From Corynebacterium suedekumii (GTDB taxonomy: Bacteria > Actinomycetota > Actinomycetes > Mycobacteriales > Mycobacteriaceae): a DNA stretch of 64,000 nucleotides. This document shows, piece by piece, positions 25,235 through 34,462 of this stretch. Position 1 is the first letter of the stretch, and the number at the start of each line of letters is the position of its first letter. The stretch covers positions 62,001 through 126,000 of the forward strand of contig NZ_CP126970.1 in assembly GCF_030252185.1 (NCBI RefSeq). The letters run 5' to 3'. Under the pieces are notes generated by a model, which did not search any database, was not told where the DNA came from, and saw only the letters and a list, made by a program, of their open reading frames with translations. A program made the position numbers and the translations under genes.

Positions 25235-25250
25235 TGCGCTGGCCAGCGCA
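25235..25250. promoter_or_regulatory. 16-bp perfect palindrome in the pcaH upstream region
   Basis: TGCGCTGGCCAGCGCA is fully self-complementary with no spacer. It is a candidate operator for a pathway regulator (a PcaR/IclR- or PcaO-like protein, neither encoded beside it). It lies 111 bp upstream of pcaH and 303 bp upstream of the transporter. Confidence 0.45.
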
Positions 25251-25552
25251 TTCCTGAGCCGGACCCGACCCAGGGGTTAGTCAGGGGTGCACGCCAGGGC
25301 GTCTCGCGGATCGTCCGGTCGACATCCACCCCGACGGGGAGGCGAGGCGGCATGGGTGGGCGAACGGCACCCCCGAGCCGGAGGCGATTCCGGACGCGGT
25401 CGGACCAACTTTCGGACCGCTTTTCAGACCCGTCCCGCATTGGTCAGATCATCTAGACCGAGCTGTACAGGGGTTTAGCAAAAACACCCAATGAGCACAC
25501 CAAATGCGGTGAATATTAATCGCTGGGAGGCGAGGCCGGTGACGTAACGTCC

Positions 25553-26929
25553 ATGAACGTCCCCCAGAACCTCCGCCCTGAAAGTCGAGCCGACGTGGAT
25601 ATCCGACAGCTCATCGACACCACCCGCATGACCACCTACCAGTGGTTCATCATCGGGCTGGCCTGCTTCCTCAACGCCCTCGACGGTTACGACCTCGTCG
25701 CCATGGCGTTCACCTCCTCGTCGGTCTCCGAGGAGTTCGGCCTCTCCGGCGCACAGCTCGGCTGGCTGCTGTCCTCGGCACTCATCGGCATCGGCATCGG
25801 ATCCTTCCTGCTCGCCCCGCTTGCCGACCGCTACGGTCGCAAGAAGCTCATCCTCGCCGCCCTGTCCATCGACCTGGTCGGCCTGACCATGTCCGCCTTC
25901 TCCGACTCCTACGGGGAACTCCTCTTCTGGCGGGTGATCACCGGCATCGGCGTCGGCGGTATCCTCGCCTGCGTCACCGTCGTGGTAAGCGAGTTCACCA
26001 ACCTGCGCTTCCGCGGCCTGGCCACGTCGATCTACTCCGCCGGTTACGGCCTCGGCGCCTCGCTGTGCGGAGTGCTCGCCGCCCAGTTCATCCCCACCTA
26101 CGGCTGGGAGTCGATCTTCCTCACCGGCGCCGTCCTCACCGCCGTGTCCCTGGTGGCCACCGTGATCTTCCTGCCCGAATCCGTCGACTACCTGCGAGCC
26201 CAGGGCCGCGAGGACGACGTCCGCAGCATCGCCCGCCGCATCGGCAAGGGTGTGGACTTCACCGTGGCACCGCCCGCCCCGGCCCCCGAGCGCTCCAACC
26301 TCCGCGAGATCCTCTCCGGCCCCTGGCTGGCCACCACCCTCAAGCTGTGGGTCGCGTTCTCCCTCATCACGGCCGGCTTCAACTTCGCCAACCAGTGGAC
26401 CCCGAAGCTGCTCACCGAGTACGGACTGTCCGCCCAGCAGGGCATCATCGGCGGCATCATGCTCTCCTTCGGCGGCACCATCGGCTCCCTCATCTACGGC
26501 GTCCTCACCACGCGTATCGACGCCCGCCGCACCCTCGTCGCCTTCTCCCTCCTCTCCGCGGTGGTCCTCGTCGGGTTCATCACCGCCGCCTCGTGGCCGA
26601 TGGTCATGTTCGCTCTCGGTGTCGGCGTCGGCATGCTGCTCAACGGCTGCGTCACCGGCATGTACACGGTCACCCCGCAGGCCTACCCCTCCGCCCTGCG
26701 CACCACCGGCGTCGGCTCCGCCATCGGCATCTCGCGTGCCGGCGCGGTCCTGGCCCCCATCGTCGTCGGTTACCTTCTCGACGCCGGCTGGTCCCCCGTC
26801 GCCCTCTACACCGGCGCCGCCGTCCTGGTCTCCCTCACCGCCGTCGCCCTGGTGGGTGTCCGTGAGCACCGGGTTGCGGTGGTCACGCAACCCGTCTCCC
26901 CTGAGGTCCCGGAGCCGGTTCGGAGCTGA
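25553..26929 (+). CDS. benK: MFS aromatic acid transporter, benzoate-transporter type
   Basis: This 458-residue major-facilitator protein of the aromatic acid:H+ symporter group has the first-helix D-G-Y-D motif (LNALDGYDLVAMAF, about residues 40-53), the A-D-R-Y-G-R-K loop and about twelve membrane segments. It lies divergent from pcaH and convergent with catCBA, so benzoate, muconate or another ring acid is the likely substrate. The BenK symbol is by family and neighbourhood only; in C. glutamicum benK is beside benR instead. The ATG at 25553 has no close ribosome binding site, and a later start at MTTYQW is possible. Confidence 0.72.
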   Translation: MNVPQNLRPESRADVDIRQLIDTTRMTTYQWFIIGLACFLNALDGYDLVAMAFTSSSVSEEFGLSGAQLGWLLSSALIGIGIGSFLLAPLADRYGRKKLILAALSIDLVGLTMSAFSDSYGELLFWRVITGIGVGGILACVTVVVSEFTNLRFRGLATSIYSAGYGLGASLCGVLAAQFIPTYGWESIFLTGAVLTAVSLVATVIFLPESVDYLRAQGREDDVRSIARRIGKGVDFTVAPPAPAPERSNLREILSGPWLATTLKLWVAFSLITAGFNFANQWTPKLLTEYGLSAQQGIIGGIMLSFGGTIGSLIYGVLTTRIDARRTLVAFSLLSAVVLVGFITAASWPMVMFALGVGVGMLLNGCVTGMYTVTPQAYPSALRTTGVGSAIGISRAGAVLAPIVVGYLLDAGWSPVALYTGAAVLVSLTAVALVGVREHRVAVVTQPVSPEVPEPVRS

Positions 26930-26942
26930 CCTGGAAAGCAGA

Positions 26943-27015
26943 AAAGGCACTTTTCTGTCCACTTCCGTCTTCCGACGGGAACCTACAGGGGCAATGTAGA
27001 CAGAAAAGTGCCTTT
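26943..27015. terminator. Long inverted repeat with nested hairpins between the transporter and catC
   Basis: A perfect 17-bp outer stem (AAAGGCACTTTTCTGTC at 26943-26959, partner at 26999-27015) encloses two small hairpins, CCGTC-TTCC-GACGG and CTACA-N7-TGTAG, so the RNA or cruciform could fold as a three-way junction. The outer arms contain T-runs on both strands. It fills the gap between two converging stops and is best read as a bidirectional terminator, although the nested design is unusual. Confidence 0.7.
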
Positions 27016-27020
27016 GCCGT

Positions 27021-27263
27021 TCATTTCAACGACACCAGCGGCTCGATCTGCACCGCGCACCAGCGGGCCACCGGGAGCGCGCTCACCAGGCCGTGGGGAT
27101 CATCCGTGTCCACGAGGGACACGATCGTCCAATGCCCGATCCCCCGCCAGATGCTCGCGTCCGGCCAGGTCGCCACCAGATCGGTGGATCGCTGGATGAG
27201 GTCGGCGCGCACCTCCGGGTCCATGTCCCCGGGCAGGTGCGCGTCGAGCCGGATGAGCCACAT
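27021..27263 (-). CDS. catC: Muconolactone delta-isomerase, short form
   Basis: This 80-residue protein isomerises muconolactone to 3-oxoadipate enol-lactone. The start MWLIRLDAHLPGDMDPE and the Trp-rich core IWRGIGHWTIVSLVD match the family. It ends at about the IEPLV segment, some 12-15 residues before the usual C-terminus (92-96 residues), so the final tail is missing. Its ATG overlaps the catB stop by one base (TGATG). The small size still includes the ferredoxin-like fold. Confidence 0.88.
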   Translation of the reverse strand: MWLIRLDAHLPGDMDPEVRADLIQRSTDLVATWPDASIWRGIGHWTIVSLVDTDDPHGLVSALPVARWCAVQIEPLVSLK

Positions 27264-28384
27264 CAGTCGCGGGTGAAGTGGTCGATCTTGTCCCAGTCGG
27301 GCTCGAGTCCAGTGCCGGGGCCGGAGGGGACGATGACCTTGCCGTCGCGGTACTCGATGTCGTTGGCCACGTAGGTCTCCTTGAGCAGGAGCGGGCCGAA
27401 CAGCTCGGTGCCGTAGGTGATCGCCGGGGTGGAGGCGGCGAAGTGGAGGGAGGCGGCGGTACCGAAGGGGCCCTCGAGGGAGGTGGCGCCGTGGCAGGCG
27501 AGGCCGGCGGCCTCGGCGATGGCGGCGATCTTCTTGGACTCGATGAGGCCGCCGGCCTTGGTGGTCTTGATGGCGATGACGTCGGCGGCCTGCTTGGTCA
27601 CGACGGCGAGGGCGTCGGCCGGGGAGCAGACGGATTCGTCGGCCATGACGGGGACGCCGACGCGGGTGGTGATCTCGCGGAGGGTGTCCAGGTCGTGGGC
27701 CGGGGTGGGCTGTTCGAAGAGCTGGATGCCGGCGTCGCGGAGCTTGGGCAGGTAGGTCAGTGCGGTGAGGCGGTCCCAGCGGGCGTTGACGTCGATGCGG
27801 TAGGACAGCGAGTCGTCGGTGTTGGCGATGAGGTCGGCGATGCGGCCGGAGTCGACGGCGGGGTCGCCGGAGCCCATCTTGAGCTTGAACTGGGTGGTGC
27901 CGAGCAGTTCGCGGCGTTCGTTGACTTCGGCGAAGGCCTCGTCGAGGGGGAGGACGCCGAGGGCCCAGACGCAGTCGAGTTCGGTGCGGAACTGGCCGCC
28001 GAGGAGGTGCGCGAGGGGGACGTCGAGGGCGCGGGCCCAGGCGTCGAACATGGCGATCTCGAGGGCCGCCTTGGCGAAGCGCATGTTGGCGACGGAGCGG
28101 TTCCAGTCCTGGACGATGCCGACGAGCTCGGTGACCTCGCGGCCGACGGTGGCCTCGGCGAGATGGTGGTCGATGATGACCTTCATCGTTTCGGCGGATT
28201 CGCCTCCCCACCAGGGGCCGCCGGGGACGACGCCTTCGCCGTAGCCGGTGACGCCGCCCTCGAGGGTGACGGAGACCAGCAGGATGGGCTGGGAGGTGGC
28301 GGTGTAGGTGGCGAAGCCGTGGGGGCGGAAGAGGGGGACGTCGAGAAGCCGGGTCTCAACCTTGGCGATCGTCAGATCAGACAT
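27263..28384 (-). CDS. catB: Muconate cycloisomerase
   Basis: This 373-residue enolase-superfamily enzyme lactonises cis,cis-muconate. The K-x-K base pair is in FKLKMGSGD (about 161-169), metal ligands lie in IDVNARW, QLFEQPTP and MADESVCS, and the second base is in IAIKTTKAGG (about 264-273). The start ATG at 28384 is preceded by AAAGGAAC. It lies 87 nt downstream of catA, with a strong hairpin in between, and overlaps catC. Confidence 0.93.
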   Translation of the reverse strand: MSDLTIAKVETRLLDVPLFRPHGFATYTATSQPILLVSVTLEGGVTGYGEGVVPGGPWWGGESAETMKVIIDHHLAEATVGREVTELVGIVQDWNRSVANMRFAKAALEIAMFDAWARALDVPLAHLLGGQFRTELDCVWALGVLPLDEAFAEVNERRELLGTTQFKLKMGSGDPAVDSGRIADLIANTDDSLSYRIDVNARWDRLTALTYLPKLRDAGIQLFEQPTPAHDLDTLREITTRVGVPVMADESVCSPADALAVVTKQAADVIAIKTTKAGGLIESKKIAAIAEAAGLACHGATSLEGPFGTAASLHFAASTPAITYGTELFGPLLLKETYVANDIEYRDGKVIVPSGPGTGLEPDWDKIDHFTRD

Positions 28385-28420
28385 GTCAGTTCCTTTGTCA
28401 GCAGGGGTGGAAACGGGGAA

Positions 28421-28459
28421 ACGCCCCACGTCCCGACCAAGTCTAGGGACGTGAGGCGT
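28421..28459 (-). promoter_or_regulatory. Intercistronic hairpin between catA and catB
   Basis: ACGCCCCACGTCCC (28421-28434) pairs with GGGACGTGAGGCGT (28446-28459) over 14 bp with one mismatch and an 11-nt loop. On the minus strand it is followed only by TTTCC. It could be an attenuator, a partial terminator or an mRNA stabiliser that makes catA levels higher than catBC. Confidence 0.6.
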
Positions 28460-28471
28460 ACCGGGAAGAGA

Positions 28472-29482
<1,011 letters not shown>

Positions 29483-29571
29483 TTAGGGCGCCCTCACATG
29501 CCGCGCTTTTCGACGTCCGCGCTGGTCAACGCCACCTTTTCCAGCCAGAATCCAGAACCCGCCCACAACAC

Positions 29572-29600
29572 CCTGGCGTAAACCTAGGCAACCCCCTGGC
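29572..29600. promoter_or_regulatory. Candidate BenR box near the catA side
   Basis: Hexamers CCTGGC (29572), CCTAGG (29583) and CCTGGC (29595) are spaced 11 and 12 bp apart, about one helical turn, on one strand. The arrangement matches the cluster next to benA. Confidence 0.5.
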
Positions 29601-29857
29601 GTGTCAGGGTCGTTTTGGGGGTAAATTGAGAGACCCAGGGTACCCCCGCCTCGACGTGGCACGGGTCACGAGGAGTGGCGCGGCGTCGAAAAGTGCAGGT
29701 CACGACACCCCACCCTCACCCCATATCTGGCGACCACCCCCGCCCCAACCCCCCGATGCTGGGTTTTTTCTCCCCGGCCCACCACACCCTGTGGGGGACA
29801 TACCAGCAGGCCACAGCCACTATATGAACGTCCGATTCGGCAAATGAATGCCTACCC

Positions 29858-29885
29858 CCAGGCGAGTCCTAGGTGTTCCCCTAGG
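29858..29885. promoter_or_regulatory. Candidate BenR box near the benA side
   Basis: CCAGGC (29858), CCTAGG (29868) and CCTAGG (29880) are spaced 10 and 12 bp apart, 79 bp before the benA start. The CCTAGG-N6-CCTRGS core is shared with the catA-side cluster. Confidence 0.52.
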
Positions 29886-29963
29886 GTGTTGCAGCACACA
29901 TGTGGTCCACTATGAGCAGCACCACATAAGTTCGTCGAGTACGAAAGATCGGAGTTCATTCTT

Positions 29964-31442
29964 ATGACCACCGCAGCCCGCGAGATCCTCTCCCGCGCAC
30001 TTGAGAACCGCCCCGATGAGGGCGTCGTCCGCGTCAACCGCGAAGTCTTCACCGACCAGGAGCTCTTCGACCTCGAGATGAAGTACATCTTCGAGGGCAA
30101 CTGGCTCTTCCTCGCCCACGAGTCCCAGATCCCCGAGGTCGGTGACTACTTCACCACCAACATCGGCCGCCAGCCCGTCGTGATCACCCGCGGCAAGGAC
30201 GGCGAGCTCAACTGCCTCATCAACGCCTGCTCCCACCGTGGCGCCATGCTCTGCCGCAAGAAGGTGGACAACCGCACCACCATCACCTGCCCGTTCCACG
30301 GCTGGACCTTCTCCAACGACGGCACCCTGCTCAAGGTCAAGGACGAGAAGGACGGCGGATACCCGGAGAACTTCAACACCGACGGCTCCCACAACCTGCG
30401 CCGCGTGCCCAAGTTCGAGTCCTACCGCGGCTTCCTCTTCGCCTCCCTCAACGCCGACGTCGTCCCGCTCGAGGAGCACCTGGGTGACGCCCGCGTGATC
30501 ATCGACATGCTCGTCGACCAGTCCCCCGAGGGCCTCGAGGTGCTCAAGGGCACCTCCACCTACACCTACGACGGCAACTGGAAGCTGCAGGCCGAGAACG
30601 GCGCCGACGGCTACCACGTCTCCTCCACCCACTGGAACTACGCGGCCACCACCTCCCGCCGCTCCACCGGTGAGTCCAAGAACGAGACCAAGGCCATGGA
30701 CGCCGGCAAGTGGGGCGAGCAGGGCGGCGGCTACTTCTCCTTCCCGAACGGCCACCTCGTCCTGTGGTCCGGCTGGGCCAACCCGGAGGACCGCCCGATG
30801 TACGACCGCCTCGACGAGCTCAAGGAGCTCCACGGCGAGGCCCGCGGCGACTTCATGGTCGGCGCGTCCCGCAACCTGTGCCTGTACCCGAACGTCTACA
30901 TCATGGACCAGTTCTCCACCCAGATCCGTCGCCTCGAGCCGATCTCCGTGGACCAGACCCAGGTCTCCATCTGGTGCATCGCCCCCAAGGGTGAGTCCGA
31001 CAAGGCCCGCGCCGCACGTATCCGTCAGTACGAGGACTTCTTCAACGCCACCGGCATGGCCACCCCGGACGACCTGGAGGAGTTCCGCTCCTGCCAGAAG
31101 ACCTACCTGGCCACCTCCTTCCCGTGGAACGACATGACCCGTGGCCTCAACCAGCAGGTCGAGGGTCTCAACGACAAGGCCAAGGAGCTGGGTCTCAACG
31201 AGGTGCTCTCCTCCGGTTCCCGCACCGAGGACGAGGGTCTGTATCCGATCCAGCACGGCTACTGGGAGCAGGTCATGGAGAAGGCCGTCGAGCTCGAGGA
31301 CGCCGAGAAGAACAAGTTCGTCCAGGATGACGAGCAGTCCTCCGAGGCCACCGTCGCCTTCGCCAAGGAGCGCGCCGCCGCCAAGGCAGCCGCCAAGGCC
31401 GACGCCCCGGCCCCCCGTCGCCGCCGCCGCGCCCGCGACTGA
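29964..31442 (+). CDS. benA: Benzoate 1,2-dioxygenase large (alpha) subunit
   Basis: This 492-residue Rieske oxygenase alpha subunit dihydroxylates benzoate to the cis-diol. The Rieske cluster ligands are C-x-H (NACSHRGAML) and C-x2-H (TCPFHGW) near residues 92 and 112. The mononuclear-iron region is near 205-225 (NGADGYHVSSTHW). The last 25 residues are Ala/Lys/Arg-rich and end in RRRRRARD, an extension I do not recognise from the proteobacterial enzyme. A candidate BenR box lies upstream. It is the first gene of benABCD. Confidence 0.94.
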   Translation: MTTAAREILSRALENRPDEGVVRVNREVFTDQELFDLEMKYIFEGNWLFLAHESQIPEVGDYFTTNIGRQPVVITRGKDGELNCLINACSHRGAMLCRKKVDNRTTITCPFHGWTFSNDGTLLKVKDEKDGGYPENFNTDGSHNLRRVPKFESYRGFLFASLNADVVPLEEHLGDARVIIDMLVDQSPEGLEVLKGTSTYTYDGNWKLQAENGADGYHVSSTHWNYAATTSRRSTGESKNETKAMDAGKWGEQGGGYFSFPNGHLVLWSGWANPEDRPMYDRLDELKELHGEARGDFMVGASRNLCLYPNVYIMDQFSTQIRRLEPISVDQTQVSIWCIAPKGESDKARAARIRQYEDFFNATGMATPDDLEEFRSCQKTYLATSFPWNDMTRGLNQQVEGLNDKAKELGLNEVLSSGSRTEDEGLYPIQHGYWEQVMEKAVELEDAEKNKFVQDDEQSSEATVAFAKERAAAKAAAKADAPAPRRRRRARD

Positions 31443-31490
31443 TCCCCTCCCTCCCCCTGACTGCCGATCACACCCCAAGGAGAACATGCC

Positions 31491-31988
31491 ATGACCACTG
31501 AGATCACCCGCTCCGAGATCGAGGACTTCCTCTTCTACGAGAACCGCCTGCTCGACGACCGCAAGTTCGAGGAGTGGCTCGAGTGCTACCGCGAGGACGT
31601 CGACTACTGGATGCCGGCCTGGGACGTCGATGACACCCTGACCCAGGACCCGCAGAAGGAAATCTCTCTGATCTACTACCCGAACCGTGGTGGCCTGGAG
31701 GACCGTGTCTTCCGTATCCGCACCGAGCGTTCGTCCGCGACCTCCATCCCGGAGCCGCGCACCGGCCACTACCTCAACAACCTCGAGATCCTCGAGCGTC
31801 GTGAGGGTGAAGTGGATGTCCGTTACAACTGGATCTCTTACTACTACCGCTACCAGACCACCGACCACTACTTCGGTACCACGTGGCTGACCCTCGACGT
31901 CTCCGGCGAGACCCCCAAGATCGCCAAGAAGAAGATCGTGCTGAAGAACGACTTCATCCACCACGTCGTCGACATCTACCAGCTCTAG
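31491..31988 (+). CDS. benB: Benzoate 1,2-dioxygenase small (beta) subunit
   Basis: This 165-residue protein has the cystatin-like fold of ring-hydroxylating dioxygenase beta subunits. It begins TRSEIEDFLFYENRLLDDRK, and contains EDVDYWMPAW and a late TTWLTLDV segment. It packs with BenA in an alpha3beta3 oxygenase. It lies 48 nt after benA with AAGGAG before its ATG and 36 nt before benC. Confidence 0.95.
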   Translation: MTTEITRSEIEDFLFYENRLLDDRKFEEWLECYREDVDYWMPAWDVDDTLTQDPQKEISLIYYPNRGGLEDRVFRIRTERSSATSIPEPRTGHYLNNLEILERREGEVDVRYNWISYYYRYQTTDHYFGTTWLTLDVSGETPKIAKKKIVLKNDFIHHVVDIYQL

Positions 31989-32024
31989 TTCCACCCCGAA
32001 ACACCCCACGAGAGGAGGGCAACC

Positions 32025-33596
32025 ATGGCCCACCAGATTGCTCTCGCCTTCGAGGACGGCATCACCCGTTTCATCGAATGCGAAGAAGACCAGACCGTCG
32101 CCGACGCCGCCTACCAGGCACGCATCAACATCCCCTTCGACTGCCGTGACGGCGCCTGCGGAACGTGCAAGTCGTTCTGCGAGTCCGGCGACTACGACGA
32201 GGGCGAGTACATCGACGACGCCATGACGGACGAGGAGGCGGCCGAGGGCTACATCCTCACCTGCCAGACCAAGCCCTACTCGGACATGGTCGTCCAGATC
32301 GCCACCACCTCGGTGCTGGCCAAGACGGGTGCCTCCACTCTCGTGGGCAAGATCACCGAGCTTGAGCGACTCTCCGAGTCCACCGTCAAGTTCGCCGTGC
32401 AGATCGAGGACCGTGAGTCCCTCAACTACCTGCCCGGCCAGTACATGAACATCGCCCCGCCGAACGTCGACTGGCACCGTTCCTACTCGTTCTCCTCCGG
32501 CCCCTCCGAGGACACCGTGACCTTCCTGGTCAAGCTGACCCCGGGCGGCAAGATGAGCGAGTACCTGGTCGACGAGGCGAAGGTGGGTGACACCCTCAAC
32601 CTCACCGGCCCGATGGGCTCCTTCTTCCTCCGCGAGCCGGTCAACCCGATCCTGCTGCTCGCCGGCGGCACCGGCCTGGCCCCGGTCATGTCCATCCTGG
32701 AGAAGCTCACCGAGGACGAGCTTCTCGACGTCCCCGTGCGCCTCATCTACGGCGCCACCTTCGACCACGACCTGGTCGAGCTGGAGAAGCTGGACACCTT
32801 CCGCGACCGCCTGCCCGACTTCGACTACTTCACGGTCGTCTCCGACGAGAACTCGACCAACGAGCGCAAGGGCTACGTCACCGACCACATGACCGACGAG
32901 CACCTGCACGACGGTGAGGTCGACGTGTACCTGTGTGGCCCGCCGCCCATGGTCGAGGCCGTGCGTAAGTTCCTCAACGACCAGCCGAACCCCCCGGGCA
33001 GCTTCTACTACGAGAAGTTCAGCTCCGCCGCCGGCGCCGGCACCGGAGAGGCCACCCCCTCCGAGGTCACCCGCACCGAGGGCGAGGGCTACGAGGAGGT
33101 CTCCGTCTCCGCACCCGGCATCGAGACCGGTGAGATCCACCGCGGCAACGCCGACTCCGTCAACCAGTTCAACGCGCGCATGGCGCTGGAGATGGGTGTC
33201 GTCGAACTGGTCAAGGACCTGCTCGACGAGGAGGACTTCACCGAGTTCCGCCGCCTCGCCGAGAAGGCCAACTCCTTCATCGACGGCGACAAGATCACCG
33301 ACTCCGCCGGCTACATCGACGCGAACAACGAGTACCACCGCTTCCTGTTCGTCCGCTCCGGCAACGAGGCGATGCTGCAGTCCTACACCAACCTCAAGAC
33401 CGTCGCCGTCATGGACGATGCCCTCACCGACGCGATCTTCATCGAGCCGGACATCGCCCAGGAGCACCTCGACATCATCGACGCCATCGAGGCGAAGGAC
33501 ATGGCCCGCGTCCGTGAGCTGCTCGCAGCCCACAACGACCACGCCATCTCCACGATGAACAAGGCGTACGAGGGCAAGTCCGAGGGACAGGCATGA
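32025..33596 (+). CDS. benC: Benzoate dioxygenase reductase fused to an FCD-like sensor domain
   Basis: This 523-residue protein starts with a chloroplast-type [2Fe-2S] domain (about 1-95; C-x4-C-x2-C in DCRDGACGTCKSF and C in LTCQTKP), then a flavin domain with RSYSFSS (about 150) and an NADH domain (LLAGGTGLAPV about 208-218; CGPPPM about 304). Proteobacterial BenC ends near residue 340. Here a linker and a helical domain (about 380-510) follow that resembles the FCD ligand-binding domain of GntR regulators: FNARMALEMGVVELV, the NEYHRFL histidine, AQEHLDIIDAIEAKD and AAHNDHA give three putative metal histidines. I recall that actinobacterial BenC proteins are also long, so this may be lineage-wide. 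benD overlaps the stop by 4 nt. Confidence 0.9.
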   Translation: MAHQIALAFEDGITRFIECEEDQTVADAAYQARINIPFDCRDGACGTCKSFCESGDYDEGEYIDDAMTDEEAAEGYILTCQTKPYSDMVVQIATTSVLAKTGASTLVGKITELERLSESTVKFAVQIEDRESLNYLPGQYMNIAPPNVDWHRSYSFSSGPSEDTVTFLVKLTPGGKMSEYLVDEAKVGDTLNLTGPMGSFFLREPVNPILLLAGGTGLAPVMSILEKLTEDELLDVPVRLIYGATFDHDLVELEKLDTFRDRLPDFDYFTVVSDENSTNERKGYVTDHMTDEHLHDGEVDVYLCGPPPMVEAVRKFLNDQPNPPGSFYYEKFSSAAGAGTGEATPSEVTRTEGEGYEEVSVSAPGIETGEIHRGNADSVNQFNARMALEMGVVELVKDLLDEEDFTEFRRLAEKANSFIDGDKITDSAGYIDANNEYHRFLFVRSGNEAMLQSYTNLKTVAVMDDALTDAIFIEPDIAQEHLDIIDAIEAKDMARVRELLAAHNDHAISTMNKAYEGKSEGQA

Positions 33597-34444
33597 GCAA
33601 GGCCGACCCGAAGGGTTCCATGCCCACCGGTGAATGCATCGACGGTCCCCCGGAGCTGATCACCACCGATCGTTTCCAGGGCCAGAACGTGCTCATCACC
33701 GGTGCGGCGCAGGGCATCGGCCAGGCCGTCGCCCACCGCATCGCCTACGAGAACGGTTCCCTGTTCCTCGTCGACCGTTCCGAGCTCGTCCACGAGGTCG
33801 CGGCGGAACTGGCGGAGATCACCGGCGGGACCGTGGGGTCCGCGACAGCGGACCTCGAGACGTGGGAGGGTGCGGAGGCGATGGTCGCCGCGGGCGTCGA
33901 GAAGCTCGGTTCCCTCGACACCGTCATCAACAACGTCGGCGGCACGATCTGGGCCAAGCCCTTCGAGCACTACGCCCCGGAGGAGATCGAGAAGGAGATC
34001 CGCCGGTCGCTGTTCACCACCCTGTGGTCGGTGCGCGCCGAACTGCCGGCGCTCATCGACTCCGGCGGCGGCACCATCGTCAACGTCTCCTCCGTGGCCA
34101 CCCGTGGCGTCAACCGCGTCCCCTACGCCGCGGCGAAGGGCGGCGTCAACGCCCTCGTCAGCGCCCTGGCACTGGAGGCCGCGGAGAAGGGCGTGCGCGT
34201 CGTCGCCACCGCCCCCGGCGGCACCCTCGCACCGGCCCGCAAGGTCCAACGCGGACCGGGCCCCGAGGGCGAGCAGGAGAAGGAGTGGTACCAGCAGATC
34301 GTCGACCAGACCATCGACTCCTCCCTGTTCAAGCGGTACGGCACCCTCGCCGAGCAGGCTGCACCGATCGTGTTCCTGGCGTCGAAGGAGGCCAGCTACA
34401 TCACCGGTACCGTCCTCCCGGTCGCTGGTGGCGACCAGGGTTGA
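33593..34444 (+). CDS. benD: Benzoate cis-diol dehydrogenase
   Basis: This 283-residue SDR oxidises and decarboxylates the benzoate cis-diol to catechol. The cofactor motif ITGAAQGIGQA is at about residues 36-46, NNVGGTIWAKPF at about 105, the catalytic serine in NVSSVATRG and Y-x3-K in PYAAAKGG (about 180). A 30-residue N-terminal extension precedes the Rossmann start. The ATG overlaps the benC stop. benR starts 18 nt downstream. Confidence 0.92.
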   Translation: MSKADPKGSMPTGECIDGPPELITTDRFQGQNVLITGAAQGIGQAVAHRIAYENGSLFLVDRSELVHEVAAELAEITGGTVGSATADLETWEGAEAMVAAGVEKLGSLDTVINNVGGTIWAKPFEHYAPEEIEKEIRRSLFTTLWSVRAELPALIDSGGGTIVNVSSVATRGVNRVPYAAAKGGVNALVSALALEAAEKGVRVVATAPGGTLAPARKVQRGPGPEGEQEKEWYQQIVDQTIDSSLFKRYGTLAEQAAPIVFLASKEASYITGTVLPVAGGDQG

Positions 34445-34462
34445 TAGGAACCTGGTGTTAGC

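Larger units (their letters stand above)
25125..25552. promoter_or_regulatory. Divergent promoter region pcaH / benK-like transporter
   Basis: This 428-bp gap holds no gene I can support. It contains a GlxR-like palindrome (25154-25169), a 16-bp perfect palindrome (25235-25250), an 11-bp-spaced direct repeat CAGGGGT (25271 and 25282), and an A/T-richer stretch at about 25480-25525 that could hold the transporter promoter. Confidence 0.6.

Noticed and set aside
29910..33542. 1210-codon open frame on the minus strand across benABC
   Set aside because: It is an antisense shadow of C-ending codons in benABC; its translation is Val/Gly/Asp-rich with no family motifs, and benABC are certain genes.
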